The position numbers were made by a program, and so were the translations under genes. Positions 30,775 through 39,889 of a stretch of DNA of 64,000 bases are shown here, in pieces. The DNA is from Desulfobulbus propionicus. GTDB taxonomy: Bacteria > Desulfobacterota > Desulfobulbia > Desulfobulbales > Desulfobulbaceae. The notes beneath the pieces were generated by a model. The model saw nothing but the letters and a program-made list of their open reading frames with translations. It did not search any database and was not told where the DNA came from. The stretch covers positions 47,768 to 111,767 of the forward strand of contig PDTD01000015.1 in the NCBI GenBank assembly GCA_002748755.1, read 5' to 3'. The first letter of the stretch is position 1. Each line of letters begins with the position of its first letter.

Positions 30775-31013
30775 ACCTGAAAAACCGCTGAGCGAGATTT
30801 TTAAACTGAAATTGAAAAAAAGAGCATGCAGGTATTTGTGCAAGCGGACGCCCCCTGGGGGGCTGCTGTTTACCAGATCACCACAAGCAGGCAAGCAATC
30901 TGTCAGGGGTCTTGAAAGATTCCGAGGCAGAACACCATCTATAAAAACGACCTCAACAAACAAGACGTACACAGCAGACGGTTGGGAGTAAGACAAAGAG
31001 CAGGCACACCCGT

Positions 31014-31505
31014 TCAGGTATTCTGGCGGTGCTCTGGCGCAGCCTGAGCTGATGAAAAATCCTGGTTAGTTGGTTTCCCCTCAGATTGCATTAGAGTCGC
31101 CTGAACGGCATCCAAAATACCGTTGATAAAAGAAACAGAGTCGGCAATGGAATAGCGTTTGGCAATTTCCAGGGCTTCATTGATCACTACTTGGGCGGGG
31201 ACATCTTCCCGAAAAACCATCTCATACACGGCTATGCGTAACAGGTTACGATCCACAAGCGACATACGTTCCATACGCCAGTTATGGGAGTGATCGACAA
31301 TGTACCGGTCAATGGCCTGCCGGTTTGCCATAATGCCCCTGATCAGCTTTTTGCCGTACGCAATCGCTTTTGCACTCACCTTGTACAAGCCACAAAACTG
31401 TTCAATATACGATTCCCCTTCTTCAGGACTGTCGTCGCGTCCCTGGCAGTCATGGCTGTATAAAAACTGCAGGGCAAACTCTCTGGATTTCCGTCGCAAT
31501 CCCAT
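31014..31505 (-). CDS. nusB: Transcription antitermination protein NusB
   Basis: RNA-binding partner of S10 (NusE) in rRNA antitermination. The 163-residue product begins GLRRKSREFALQFLYSHD and has the conserved SLVDRNLLRIAVYEMVFRED and PAQVVINEALEIAKRY segments. A poorly conserved tail of ~20 residues ends it. It follows ribH, the classic ribH-nusB pairing. Confidence 0.95.
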   Translation of the reverse strand: MGLRRKSREFALQFLYSHDCQGRDDSPEEGESYIEQFCGLYKVSAKAIAYGKKLIRGIMANRQAIDRYIVDHSHNWRMERMSLVDRNLLRIAVYEMVFREDVPAQVVINEALEIAKRYSIADSVSFINGILDAVQATLMQSEGKPTNQDFSSAQAAPEHRQNT

Positions 31506-31565
31506 TTTGTTCCACCCCTTTTGTGCGTTGTGAAAGAATCACTGAGATTGGCAAAAACATCCCTG

Positions 31566-32033
31566 TCAGGGAATAGTTTCCACCAGGTTGATCATCTCCA
31601 AAGCCCCCACTGCCACCTCAGCGCCCTTATTACCGGCTTTACTTCCAGCACGCTCTATGGCCTGCTCAATGGTTTCCGTGGTCAGTACACCGAAAAGTAC
31701 AGGCACACCTGTGTCGAGCATGACCTGAGCCGATCCTTTGGCAACCTCCCCGGCCACATAATCAAAATGCGGCGTTGCTCCCCGGATAACAACACCCAAA
31801 CAGATGACCGCGTCATACTTTCCTGAGCGAGCCATCTTCTGAGCAACCAAGGGAATTTCAAAAGCACCGGGCACCCTGGCCACATCAACGTCCTCACTGT
31901 TGACCCCTGAACGTACCAGGGCGTCCAAAGCACCTTCCAACAATTTTTCACTGATAAAGGCGTTGAACCGCGCGACCACAATACCTACTGTACGCCCATT
32001 GCCCTGTAAATTTCCTTCAAAAAAATTTGCCAT
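31566..32033 (-). CDS. ribH: 6,7-dimethyl-8-ribityllumazine synthase
   Basis: Condenses the ribityl-pyrimidine with 3,4-dihydroxy-2-butanone 4-phosphate, the penultimate riboflavin step. The start at 32033 ([20 protein letters not shown], 155 residues) is chosen because AAGGATGG lies at the right distance; the open frame runs further upstream without family similarity. Substrate-site segments are [31 protein letters not shown] and [15 protein letters not shown]. The catalytic His is in TPHFDY. Confidence 0.95.
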   Translation of the reverse strand: MANFFEGNLQGNGRTVGIVVARFNAFISEKLLEGALDALVRSGVNSEDVDVARVPGAFEIPLVAQKMARSGKYDAVICLGVVIRGATPHFDYVAGEVAKGSAQVMLDTGVPVLFGVLTTETIEQAIERAGSKAGNKGAEVAVGALEMINLVETIP

Positions 32034-32315
32034 TGCTTCCATCCTTTTTATTGTCAGCCAAGTATTTGGCCGCATTTTTTGTACCGTGCCAAAGAAAAGC
32101 TCATGAAGCCCCTCGTAATGGGTGGCGAGGTCGCCGTCTTGTAGGCCCAGAATACAGACTGCGTATCCGGACAAAACCACCCATCAAGTCACAACATTTT
32201 TCCGCAGGCTCTTGATGACAGGGGCCCCTGTGGAAAATGGCTACAGGGGTCTGGCCTGGGCTGTGATTGGCAAAAAAACGATCTTGGGCTACCATTCGGT
32301 AGCTAGTCCAGATCT

Positions 32316-32529
32316 CTCTTGAACATTTTGTATCATTTAAGAAAAAATATACCAAAGCAGGTGTATGTGATGTCCTTGAACAGACTTCCATTTCGACAAA
32401 ATTCACCAACACTCAGCCCAGGCGGAACCATCTTGGGCAGCGTTTTGGCAACACATTGACCCAAATAGAATAAGGTGTCAAAAACTACCGAACCTGGCAC
32501 CACCTGAGCTGATAAAACATCCGGACTAG
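32316..32529. repeat. Dispersed hairpin repeat, copy A
   Basis: First of three related ~210-base intergenic elements in the same orientation. It starts near GAACATTTTGTATCATTTAA and ends CCGGACTAG. The core is an imperfect inverted repeat of ~38 bp: arms 32413-32452 and 32475-32512, where GGCGGAACCATCTTGGGCAG faces CTACCGAACCTGGCACCACC. The last four bases (CTAG) overlap the ribBA stop codon, so the element abuts the end of that gene. Confidence 0.85.
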
Positions 32530-33740
32530 TTATCGATCATTTTCAACAAGTGCCCCATCTTGTCCCGTTTCGTGCGCAGATACTTCACATTCTCTTCGTC
32601 ACTGAGGATTTCAATGGGCAGGCGGTCCAAGACCTCCAATCCATATCCTTCCAGACCAATGATTTTTTTAGGATTATTGGTCAAAAGACGCATCTTTCTC
32701 ACCCCAAGATCCCGTAAGATCTGAGCACCGATGCCATAATCACGAAGATCAGGCTTAAATCCCAGATGTACATTGGCCTCGACGGTGTCCAGGCCGTCGC
32801 AATCCTGCAGTTCATAAGCCTTGAGCTTATTGATCAGCCCAATCCCTCGCCCCTCCTGGCGCATGTAGAGGATGACCCCCTTGCCCTCCTGCTCCACCAT
32901 ACGCATGGCGGCATGGAGTTGGGAGCCGCAGTCACAACGGGCTGAACCGAACACATCCCCGGTCAGACACTCGGAATGGACCCGAACCATCACCCTCTCA
33001 TCGGAAGTAAATTCTCCTTTCACCAAGGCAACATGCTCTAAATTATCCACATGATTGGTATAGGCAATCACCCTGAACGTACCGGCATGCTCTGTCGGCA
33101 ACCTAGCTTCCGCCGCCCGGGTCACAAACGTCTCCTTGCGAAATCTGTAGGCGACAAGGTCGGCAATGGTGGCAATCTTCAAACCATGTTTTCTGGCAAA
33201 CACCTCAAGATCGGGCATTCGGGCCATGGTACCGTCTTCGTTCATGATTTCACAAATGATTCCGGCAGGCCGCATACCTGCAATCCGCGCCAGGTCGACG
33301 GACCCTTCTGTTTGCCCTGTTCGGACCAACACACCGCCCTCCCGGGCGCGTAAGGGAAAAATATGACCCGGGCTGATTATATCTCTTGGTGTTGCCTGAG
33401 GGGAGACGGCAACCTCAATGGTCCTGGCCCTGTCAGCCGCTGAAATTCCTGTGCTGACACCGGTTCGGGCCTCAATGGAAACAGTGAAGCCCGTTCCATA
33501 AGGCGACTGATTATTGGATACCATCATCGGAAGCCCCAGCTGTTCCGTGATTTCCGAACTCATAGCCAGGCATATCAGACCTCTACCATGGGTCGCCATA
33601 AAATTAATAGCCTCAGGGGTCACGCATTCCCCGGCCATACAAAGATCCCCTTCATTTTCCCTATCCTCATCATCGACAAGGATGATCATTTTGCCGGCTT
33701 TAATATCTTCTACCACTTCTTCAATCGGGCTGACAGCCAT
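32526..33740 (-). CDS. ribBA: Bifunctional DHBP synthase / GTP cyclohydrolase II
   Basis: Makes both precursors of riboflavin: 3,4-dihydroxy-2-butanone 4-phosphate from ribulose 5-phosphate (RibB half) and the pyrimidine from GTP (RibA half). The 404-residue product has the RibB metal motif [11 protein letters not shown] at ~20 and [12 protein letters not shown]. It has the RibA zinc site [17 protein letters not shown] near 260 and GTP-binding [20 protein letters not shown]. Both halves look active. It lies 230 bases after ribE. Its stop coincides with the end of a dispersed repeat. Confidence 0.96.
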   Translation of the reverse strand: MAVSPIEEVVEDIKAGKMIILVDDEDRENEGDLCMAGECVTPEAINFMATHGRGLICLAMSSEITEQLGLPMMVSNNQSPYGTGFTVSIEARTGVSTGISAADRARTIEVAVSPQATPRDIISPGHIFPLRAREGGVLVRTGQTEGSVDLARIAGMRPAGIICEIMNEDGTMARMPDLEVFARKHGLKIATIADLVAYRFRKETFVTRAAEARLPTEHAGTFRVIAYTNHVDNLEHVALVKGEFTSDERVMVRVHSECLTGDVFGSARCDCGSQLHAAMRMVEQEGKGVILYMRQEGRGIGLINKLKAYELQDCDGLDTVEANVHLGFKPDLRDYGIGAQILRDLGVRKMRLLTNNPKKIIGLEGYGLEVLDRLPIEILSDEENVKYLRTKRDKMGHLLKMIDN

Positions 33741-33969
33741 TGTACTTCCTCAATATGAAAGAACGTCGTCCTCTCTCTTTGTTCTCGCTACCGGTCGAAA
33801 GACCGAACGCACTCAGGGGCACCCCATCTGTGCACGCTTACATTTATTTCAACAACACCTGCATAGACCTGTACCACTTCTGGCTGCTTACAATTCTCAC
33901 TTGAGAATATATCACACAGTCAGACGCCTGATGCAGGGGTACGGTTCCTCCGAATCAAAAGTGCCACCA

Positions 33970-34617
33970 TCAAAGAAACCCATGCTCCGCCAGAAACGAA
34001 GTGCTGATGGAACTGTTTGATTCCGGACGGTTCCCGGTCAGCAGTTTTTCCACATACTTGCCGATGATATCCACTTCAACATTCACCCTGTCACCCTGTT
34101 GCAACTCACCCAGATTCGTTACGACAAGAGTATGGGGAATGATGGATACCGAAAAAAGAGCCTCTGTGCAACTATTCACGGTCAGGCTGATCCCATTAAT
34201 GGTTATCGACCCTTTTTCAATTATATACCTAGTTAAATCAGATTCCAGGGCAAAGGTAAAGATGGTAAAATCGCCGGTGGCTGTTCGTTCACGTACCACA
34301 CCCTGGCAGTCAACATGACCGCTGACAATGTGGCCGCCAAGACGGTCACTGAGCCGCAACGCCCTCTCCAGGTTAACCCGGGAGCCAACCACCAGTCGCC
34401 CCAGGCCTGTGCGGGCGATACTTTCTGGTGAGACATCAGCAACGAATCGATTTCCCTTGATATCCCTGGCAGTCAGACAAGCTCCATTCACTGCAATGGA
34501 TTCGCCTTCTTCTGGATCTGTCAAGTCAAAACCGGCCTCAACAGTCAGAACCAATCCACCGCCAACAGACGCCTTGTGCACGACTGTCCCTGTTCCTTGT
34601 ATTATTCCGGTAAACAT
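33970..34617 (-). CDS. ribE: Riboflavin synthase alpha chain
   Basis: Dismutates two lumazines to riboflavin. The 215-residue product starts MFTGIIQGTGTVVHKASVGG and contains two lumazine-binding repeats; SIAVNGACLTA in the first corresponds to SITINGISLTVN in the second. GGHIVSGHVDCQG lies between them. No ribD precedes it in this window and I found no FMN riboswitch upstream. Confidence 0.95.
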   Translation of the reverse strand: MFTGIIQGTGTVVHKASVGGGLVLTVEAGFDLTDPEEGESIAVNGACLTARDIKGNRFVADVSPESIARTGLGRLVVGSRVNLERALRLSDRLGGHIVSGHVDCQGVVRERTATGDFTIFTFALESDLTRYIIEKGSITINGISLTVNSCTEALFSVSIIPHTLVVTNLGELQQGDRVNVEVDIIGKYVEKLLTGNRPESNSSISTSFLAEHGFL

Positions 34618-34736
34618 ATCTCAACAGTGTCCTCAAAAACATGCTCTTGGTACACAATTGGTCGTATCTGACACCATTTGCATCTTTCTGCGGCCAATAA
34701 TCAGAGACTTCCTCGCAGCGGGTTCCCCATGGAGGA

Positions 34737-35345
34737 TCAACTCTCCTGCTCCAAGGCCTCGGCCTTTTTCGCAAACTCTTCAGCCAGTCTCGAATGTTTA
34801 TAATTGGCATGAATGTTGGAAATGGTGCGATAGGCATCTGCAGCCTTTGTGCTCTGCCCTGTTTCCACATATAACTCCCCGACAACTATCAAAACCTCAA
34901 CCGCTCCTTGGGGATTGTTGATCAGTCGATAATGCTCAAGCATATCGAAAAGCAGTTCAAAGGCCTTGTCTGACTCTCCCTGTTTGCGATACGCTGCGGC
35001 CAGCTTTTTGTTCAACGACAACTGTGAGAAGGAATCGTCCACCTGCTCACATATTTCCGATGCCTGGCTATAGAACTTGATTGCCCGCGCATACTCTTCC
35101 TTGGCCATACAGGTGTCACCCAATCGATCTGAGGCGTTGGCAACCCCCTGAATGTCCCCTTCTTCTTCAAAACCTTTGAGCGCATTGTGGAAACTGATGG
35201 CCGCCTGGGAATAGTTGCCATTGGTCAGATAGGTCCGCCCTTCACGGTAATCTTTTCTTGGCTGAGTCTCATTTAAAGCATCTTCGCCAGTGCTCTCAGG
35301 CATTGGTTTGATTGCCCCCAAAGGTTGCACAGTATCATTGGCCAT
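34737..35345 (-). CDS. TPR-repeat protein
   Basis: Function unknown. The 202-residue product holds about four tetratricopeptide repeats, for example YLTNGNYSQAAISFHNALKG, RLGDTCMAKEEYARAIKFYS and KKLAAAYRKQGESDKAFEL. There is no signal peptide or membrane segment, so it is a cytoplasmic scaffold type. Its start overlaps the stop of the upstream HEAT-type gene by one base, and another TPR gene lies just beyond. These three form an unnamed operon between riboflavin genes. Confidence 0.8.
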   Translation of the reverse strand: MANDTVQPLGAIKPMPESTGEDALNETQPRKDYREGRTYLTNGNYSQAAISFHNALKGFEEEGDIQGVANASDRLGDTCMAKEEYARAIKFYSQASEICEQVDDSFSQLSLNKKLAAAYRKQGESDKAFELLFDMLEHYRLINNPQGAVEVLIVVGELYVETGQSTKAADAYRTISNIHANYKHSRLAEEFAKKAEALEQES

Positions 35346-36481
35346 TATACCTCTCCCTTATGTATGTTCTCCAATGCATCGGCAGCCAGCTCAGCGATGG
35401 TACACTCCACCGGTTCTCCCTGCTCAAATATGCATATGACAGTTGTATCCTGTTGCAATGGCATCACCTGAAAGGCCGCCTCTCTGGCCTGAATCCTGCC
35501 AAGCAGTCGCACCAGTTGTCCCCGTACTTCGGCATCCTGATCATTGAGCAGTACCAGCAGAGAGTAAAAAGGTGTTTTGCGTACCAAGTCCGGCCTGTTC
35601 AGAGCTATTTCCGCCAGCCCCCATATCGCACCCGCCCGGGTGGAGGTATCGTGCAGAAAGTTATACAGGTGACGGGTAAATGCCCCATAAATATCGGGCC
35701 TGCAAGCGACAATGGCCCCAATGGCCTCGACCATGCCCCAAGGGGTTGAGGCCGAATCCGAACACGCCTCAAAAAGCCGGTGTAAAAGATCGGCCACCTG
35801 GCCTGGTTCACGGGTCGCCACCCTGGAACAAACTTCGGCCAGAATCCAGGTTATTTTGCCGCGAACCCGTAAATCCGGCTCATAAAGCAGACGTTGCAAA
35901 AAACGCAATGTCCGTTTGTCATCAAAGGCATAGTCCACCAGTGCTGACACATCTCCCTGCACTGCCAATTGGCGGACTATCTGCTTTGTGCTCCTCTTTT
36001 TCTTGCGCCTGGGGTCCCGTTCGGGCTCGACCTCCGGCAGAGAAGGGCCTCTCTCCTTCTGCTTTGCAAACTCGTTCTCCTGCTGCTGCCTGTATTCGAA
36101 CCGGGCCACAATTTCTTCCAGTTCTTTATGCAGACGAACAAAAAAAAGCACCCCCCGCACAGCCCGACCATCCAGGTTTCGCTTGGGGATAATCTGGTGG
36201 GTCACCTCATCATAGTCTTCGACCCGACCGGTTAAATAATCCTCCTCCGGCATAAGCTCCCAGGCGAGATCCCACTCATCGTTGCAGGCGCTTACCAGGC
36301 ACTCAACCATGGCAGAGCCGACATTATGTCCAGTGGCATCACTAACATAAATGGCTCCACAGGAACACCTGCCCATGGGAAACTCGGTCATTTTCCGCTG
36401 TTTGGCCTCTGATGGTGGCTCTATGTCGCCTCCGCAGAAGGGACACCAGGGCGTACAGTTGGCTTCGGCTTTACTTGCCAT
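35345..36481 (-). CDS. Zinc-finger plus HEAT-repeat protein, possibly DVU0298 family
   Basis: Function unknown. From the ATG at 36481 the product has 378 residues. The N-terminal ~50 residues hold CPFCGG and RCSCGA pairs, a likely zinc site. A central charged stretch (ERDPRRKKKRSTKQIV) follows. From ~170 onward there are alpha-helical HEAT-like repeats (LLYEPDLRVRGKITWILAEV, DTSTRAGAIWGLAEIALNRP, LNDQDAEVRGQLVRLLGRIQ). This layout recalls a family described from Desulfovibrio (DVU0298), but I name it from memory only. It sits between two TPR genes with overlapping or near-overlapping ends. Confidence 0.75.
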   Translation of the reverse strand: MASKAEANCTPWCPFCGGDIEPPSEAKQRKMTEFPMGRCSCGAIYVSDATGHNVGSAMVECLVSACNDEWDLAWELMPEEDYLTGRVEDYDEVTHQIIPKRNLDGRAVRGVLFFVRLHKELEEIVARFEYRQQQENEFAKQKERGPSLPEVEPERDPRRKKKRSTKQIVRQLAVQGDVSALVDYAFDDKRTLRFLQRLLYEPDLRVRGKITWILAEVCSRVATREPGQVADLLHRLFEACSDSASTPWGMVEAIGAIVACRPDIYGAFTRHLYNFLHDTSTRAGAIWGLAEIALNRPDLVRKTPFYSLLVLLNDQDAEVRGQLVRLLGRIQAREAAFQVMPLQQDTTVICIFEQGEPVECTIAELAADALENIHKGEV

Positions 36482-36486
36482 GCCTC

Positions 36487-37134
36487 TCAACCTAACTTGT
36501 CTTCCAGCGCAGCGATGAAGCGGCTGTCAACGGAATAGCCCAGGTCCCTTGCCTTCTCCATACATTCCCTGGACTCGACATAGGAGCCTTGAAAATAAAG
36601 GGCGACAGCAAGATTGTTCATAGCCATAGCAGACTCCGGCTCAAGGGTCACGGCTTGCCGGGCCGCCTCAACAGCGTTTTCGTCTTCTTCGTTCATGGTA
36701 TACGCCGAGGTCAGGTTGATCCAGGCAGTGAGAAGCTTGGGATCAATCTCAAGGGCTTTGAGATAACTTTCAATAGCCTCGACGACACTTTCTCTCTGTT
36801 GATGAATAAGGCCTATGTTGACATGTGCTTCAGCCATCTTGGGAGAAATACCTAACGCCTGCCGATTCAGCTTGAGGGCCTTTTCGCTGTCCCCCATATC
36901 AAAATAAATGGCTCCCAGGTTAATCATGCTTTCCATGGAGTGATCGTCCAGCTCAATAGCTTTCTCCAGCTGCTCGATGGCATCCTCTATCCTCCCTACC
37001 TGTCTATAGACCAAGCCTAGGTGGTGCCTGGCCATCACGTTGGCCGGCTTTTCCGCAACAACTTTCTCAAGGTCGCTTATTACAGTTTGCAGGTCAGCGG
37101 TTTCCAGGTCAGCGGTCTTTTCTTGTTCAGCCAT
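36487..37134 (-). CDS. TPR-repeat protein
   Basis: Function unknown. The 215-residue product is almost entirely tetratricopeptide repeats (RHHLGLVYRQVGRIEDAIEQ, NLGAIYFDMGDSEKALKLNR, NIGLIHQQRESVVEAIESYL, NNLAVALYFQGSYVESRECM). It has no signal peptide. First gene of a three-gene TPR/HEAT/TPR operon; the stop is 5 bases from the next start. Probably a protein-interaction adaptor. Confidence 0.8.
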   Translation of the reverse strand: MAEQEKTADLETADLQTVISDLEKVVAEKPANVMARHHLGLVYRQVGRIEDAIEQLEKAIELDDHSMESMINLGAIYFDMGDSEKALKLNRQALGISPKMAEAHVNIGLIHQQRESVVEAIESYLKALEIDPKLLTAWINLTSAYTMNEEDENAVEAARQAVTLEPESAMAMNNLAVALYFQGSYVESRECMEKARDLGYSVDSRFIAALEDKLG

Positions 37135-37284
37135 AAATAGTCCTACTGTTAATGGAGGTTACGTTCAAATAGGTTATAAAGATCAAGTGTCAGCACTATA
37201 CATACATTTTTCCCAAGCGCAAGGCCTGAGCCGATCAGGCCGCCCATTTATAAGCAGGCTCACCGCAAGCTGACTTGCCTGTTC

Positions 37285-37304
37285 GGAATAAGCGCCCTTA
37301 TTCC
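37285..37304 (-). terminator. Hairpin after ribF, possible weak terminator
   Basis: Perfect 8-bp stem GGAATAAG / CTTATTCC with a 4-nt loop, 9 bases after the ribF stop. A second small stem (GCAAG / CTTGC) follows at 37265-37278. No T run on the minus strand, so termination would be weak or factor dependent. Confidence 0.45.
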
Positions 37305-37312
37305 CCTTCCTG

Positions 37313-38269
37313 TCACTTCTTATAGGCAATAAGCTTCCTCTGTCTGGCCACTGCGAGCACTTTGTGGGCCACTGCCACATCCTTGCTGATCTGGGACATC
37401 AACGCCTCAGCGCTTTCAAAGGCCATTTCAGTGCGCAGATACCGCAGGAGGTTAATTTTCAGCGGTTTCCCGTAAATGTCGGCATTGAAATCAAATATAT
37501 GGGTCTCAGCCACCAGCTCGTTCACCCCAAAAGTGGGATTATACCCGATGTTAGCCACACCACCGTACTGCCTGCCATCATAGAGCACCTGGGTGACATA
37601 CACACCGCTTTTTGGACAAAGATCCTCTTCTGAAAGGTAAAGATTGGCTGTGGGGAACCCTAATGTTCGCCCTCGTTTTTTACCGGGCTGAACAACACCT
37701 CGTATTTGGTAGAAACGTCCCAGCAACTTATAGACATCGCGCATCCTACCCGCAGTCACCAAGGTCCGTATTCTGGTGCTTGATACCAGGTCATTATCAA
37801 CGTAATGCGGCTCTATCACTTCCACACTAAACCCCTTTTCCCTGCCTTGTTGCTGAAGAAACGAAATGTCTCCCTGCCTGCCTTTGCCCAAGGCATAATC
37901 GTACCCAATCACCAGCCCGCGCAGGCCGATTTTTCCCATTAATATGCAATCTACAAAAGCCTCGGCAGACGTTGCCGCAACGGTACGTGTAAAGGGGATG
38001 ACAATCAGGACATCGATTCCCGCCTGTTCAATCTGTTCGATTTTTTGGGCAGTGGTTGATATCAGCCGAATCCCCTTGGGACTGATTACCTTTAATGGAT
38101 GGGGGTCAAAGGTGATGGCAACGCTGGTTCCCTGATCTCTGTGCGCATGCTCAACAACCCTTTCAAACAACAGTCTGTGCCCAAGATGCACACCGTCAAA
38201 ATTGCCTATTGTTACCTGTGCATTGACAAAGGGAGCCGTAATTTCGTCTAAATCTCTATAAATCTTCAT
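37313..38269 (-). CDS. ribF: Bifunctional riboflavin kinase / FAD synthetase
   Basis: Converts riboflavin to FMN and FAD. The 318-residue product has the N-terminal nucleotidyltransferase motif (TIGNFDGVHLGHRLLF) and a C-terminal flavokinase domain (GRTLGFPTANLYL, then GVANIGYNPTFG). Both parts look complete. It is followed (minus) by the TPR/HEAT operon ~180 bases away. FAD supply fits the many flavoproteins here (AprA, QmoA, QmoB). Confidence 0.95.
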   Translation of the reverse strand: MKIYRDLDEITAPFVNAQVTIGNFDGVHLGHRLLFERVVEHAHRDQGTSVAITFDPHPLKVISPKGIRLISTTAQKIEQIEQAGIDVLIVIPFTRTVAATSAEAFVDCILMGKIGLRGLVIGYDYALGKGRQGDISFLQQQGREKGFSVEVIEPHYVDNDLVSSTRIRTLVTAGRMRDVYKLLGRFYQIRGVVQPGKKRGRTLGFPTANLYLSEEDLCPKSGVYVTQVLYDGRQYGGVANIGYNPTFGVNELVAETHIFDFNADIYGKPLKINLLRYLRTEMAFESAEALMSQISKDVAVAHKVLAVARQRKLIAYKK

Positions 38270-38474
38270 ATACCCTTCAAAGCATCCTTAAAAGGGTGTC
38301 CTTACAGAACCAGAATACCTATCTTCGTCACATCCCCCCCACAGGCAGAGGCTCACCAAGCATTTTTGCTCAAATACATACATCCATCTTTTTCTTACAA
38401 TAAGTGTTCTTTCCTGCCTTGGCAACTCCATCAGGAACCGCTCTTGGTATTGACAAGCCCGGATTTCTTATAAC

Positions 38475-38697
38475 CATTCTGGCTCATTTGAAAAAATGAG
38501 CCGAAAACAGATGGATGCGATGGCCAACAGCCAGCTCAAATTTCGCCAAAATGTGCGCCATGGGTCAATCCAGGCGGTACCATCTTCGGCAGTCTTTTGG
38601 CAACGTATATACCCAAGTATAATGATACCCAAGTATAATGCGTTACCAAAAACTACCGAACCTGGCACCACCTGAGCTGGTGAGAAATCAGGGCTAG
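38475..38697. repeat. Dispersed hairpin repeat, copy B
   Basis: Second copy. Hairpin arms 38565-38604 and 38642-38680 (GGCGGTACCATCTTCGGCAG against CTACCGAACCTGGCACCACC). The loop of this copy holds a 17-base tandem duplication (TACCCAAGTATAATG plus two bases, twice), absent from copies A and C. Ends GGGCTAG. Confidence 0.85.
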
Positions 38698-39203
38698 CCC
38701 GGCAGGACGATAAGGACTGCTCCCTGAAACCCATCGTAGGGTATTGTAAACGAATTCCTAACAACCGTTACCGCAGCGGACGGCCAGGGTCCAAGGGGAC
38801 AATTCAAGCCTGCCTTCCCTGAGCACGGATAAAGTGACCGGGTTCTGGTAACCTTTCCAGACCCTCATGCAAGGTGAAGATATGTACACTAATTACGCGA
38901 AACACGCAAATCCTTCATATGCAAATCCTTCATATAACAATCAGAGTATAGAAAGCTCTCACTTCGGCATCAATAATGATCATGCTGCCAGAAGCCTTTC
39001 GTCTAACCATCATAACTGCATTTCTTTGCCATGGAGGCTGTGCAGGCGATATTGGGCATTCAAAGATGCTCGCTGTACGCAAGTCCATTGAGAGACTTTC
39101 AAACAAGTATCCTTCTTCCCTCTGCACGAATAGTGAACTTGCAAAAATCCAAACCGCCTTTGGTGGACAAGAGCACTTTTTTACCGCATCCCTAAGAAAG
39201 CCC
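38698..39203. other. Gene-free stretch ahead of tRNA-Leu
   Basis: Open frames here have no recognisable similarity and weak start contexts. The only structure I see is a 15-base perfect tandem duplication at 38906-38935. Confidence 0.5.
38906..38935. repeat. 15-base tandem duplication
   Basis: GCAAATCCTTCATAT occurs twice head to tail without a mismatch. Confidence 0.9.
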
Positions 39204-39233
39204 TTGACAAAAAAGCTTCTCCAACGATAGTAT
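39204..39233 (+). promoter_or_regulatory. Promoter of tRNA-Leu
   Basis: TTGACA at 39204-39209, followed 16 to 18 bases later by GATAGTAT, which offers two weak -10 hexamers. The tRNA begins 11 to 13 bases after that. Matches the tRNA-Thr promoter in style. Confidence 0.75.
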
Positions 39234-39243
39234 GCCTCGCAAT

Positions 39244-39330
39244 GCCGAAGTGGCGGAATTGGTAGACGCGCTAGGTTCAGGGTCTAGTGGGGGTATCCTC
39301 GTGGAAGTTCGAGTCTTCTCTTCGGCACCA
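39244..39330 (+). tRNA. tRNA-Leu (CAG anticodon)
   Basis: Class II tRNA: acceptor GCCGAAG pairs with CTTCGGC, D arm GGCGGAATTGGTAGACGC, anticodon loop TTCAGGG, long variable arm GTGGGGGTATCCTC, encoded ACCA end. It stands alone on the plus strand with its own promoter and terminator, at the border between conserved chromosome and IS-rich DNA. Confidence 0.95.
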
Positions 39331-39341
39331 TGTAAACAATC

Positions 39342-39384
39342 AAGGCTTTATCTCTTTATATCAAAAAGATAAAGCCTTTTTTCG
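39342..39384 (+). terminator. Intrinsic terminator of tRNA-Leu
   Basis: 12-bp stem AAGGCTTTATCT / AGATAAAGCCTT with a 13-nt loop, followed by TTTTTT. It lies 11 bases after the tRNA. Confidence 0.9.
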
Positions 39385-39477
39385 TTTGAAATCTCCTCCT
39401 GACCCACTCTCCTACCCATCCTTTTTTTCCTTTAATTTGCTGGGGGTATTCGTAACTCCTAGAGTTGATGCCGGATT

Positions 39478-39686
39478 GCTCATGAACATTTTGTCTCATT
39501 TGAGAAAAAATATACAAAAACATATGGATGTGATATCCGGGGACCGGCTTCCATTTGGACAAACTGACCACCAATGCTCAGGCACCATCTTTGGCAGTCT
39601 TTTGTCAACATATATATCCAATTATATTGCGTTACCAAAAAGTACCGAACCTGTTACCGCCTGAGCTGACCAGAAATCCGAGTTAG
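39478..39686. repeat. Dispersed hairpin repeat, copy C
   Basis: Third copy. The left part is close to copy A (GAACATTTTGTCTCATTTGA, CTTCCATTTGGACAAACTGA). Arms 39575-39609 and 39631-39669 (GGCACCATCTTTGGCAGTCT against GTACCGAACCTGTTACCGCC). Ends GAGTTAG. Confidence 0.85.
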
Positions 39687-39889
39687 AATTTCAGCATCCC
39701 TTCTGGATTGGGAGTCTGTGGGGTACAATTCTGGATAAAACGTAGCTGCCCACCCCCTCTTTTTTAGGGAAAATGTTGTCTGCAATGCAGAAAATACTTG
39801 ACAGGTTTTTCAGGGATTCTTTTTACAAGGGCCTGATTCGTTTAAGAAACACCATTAAATGAGCCATTATCCAGGGAGTTTTAAACTCA

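Noticed and set aside
33741-34736. FMN riboswitch upstream of the rib genes
   Set aside because: I looked for the conserved AGGGGCAG and ACCGGC-type boxes around ribE and ribBA and saw none.
38468-38764. 98-codon minus frame
   Set aside because: Covers dispersed repeat copy B; the other repeat copies do not keep this frame open.
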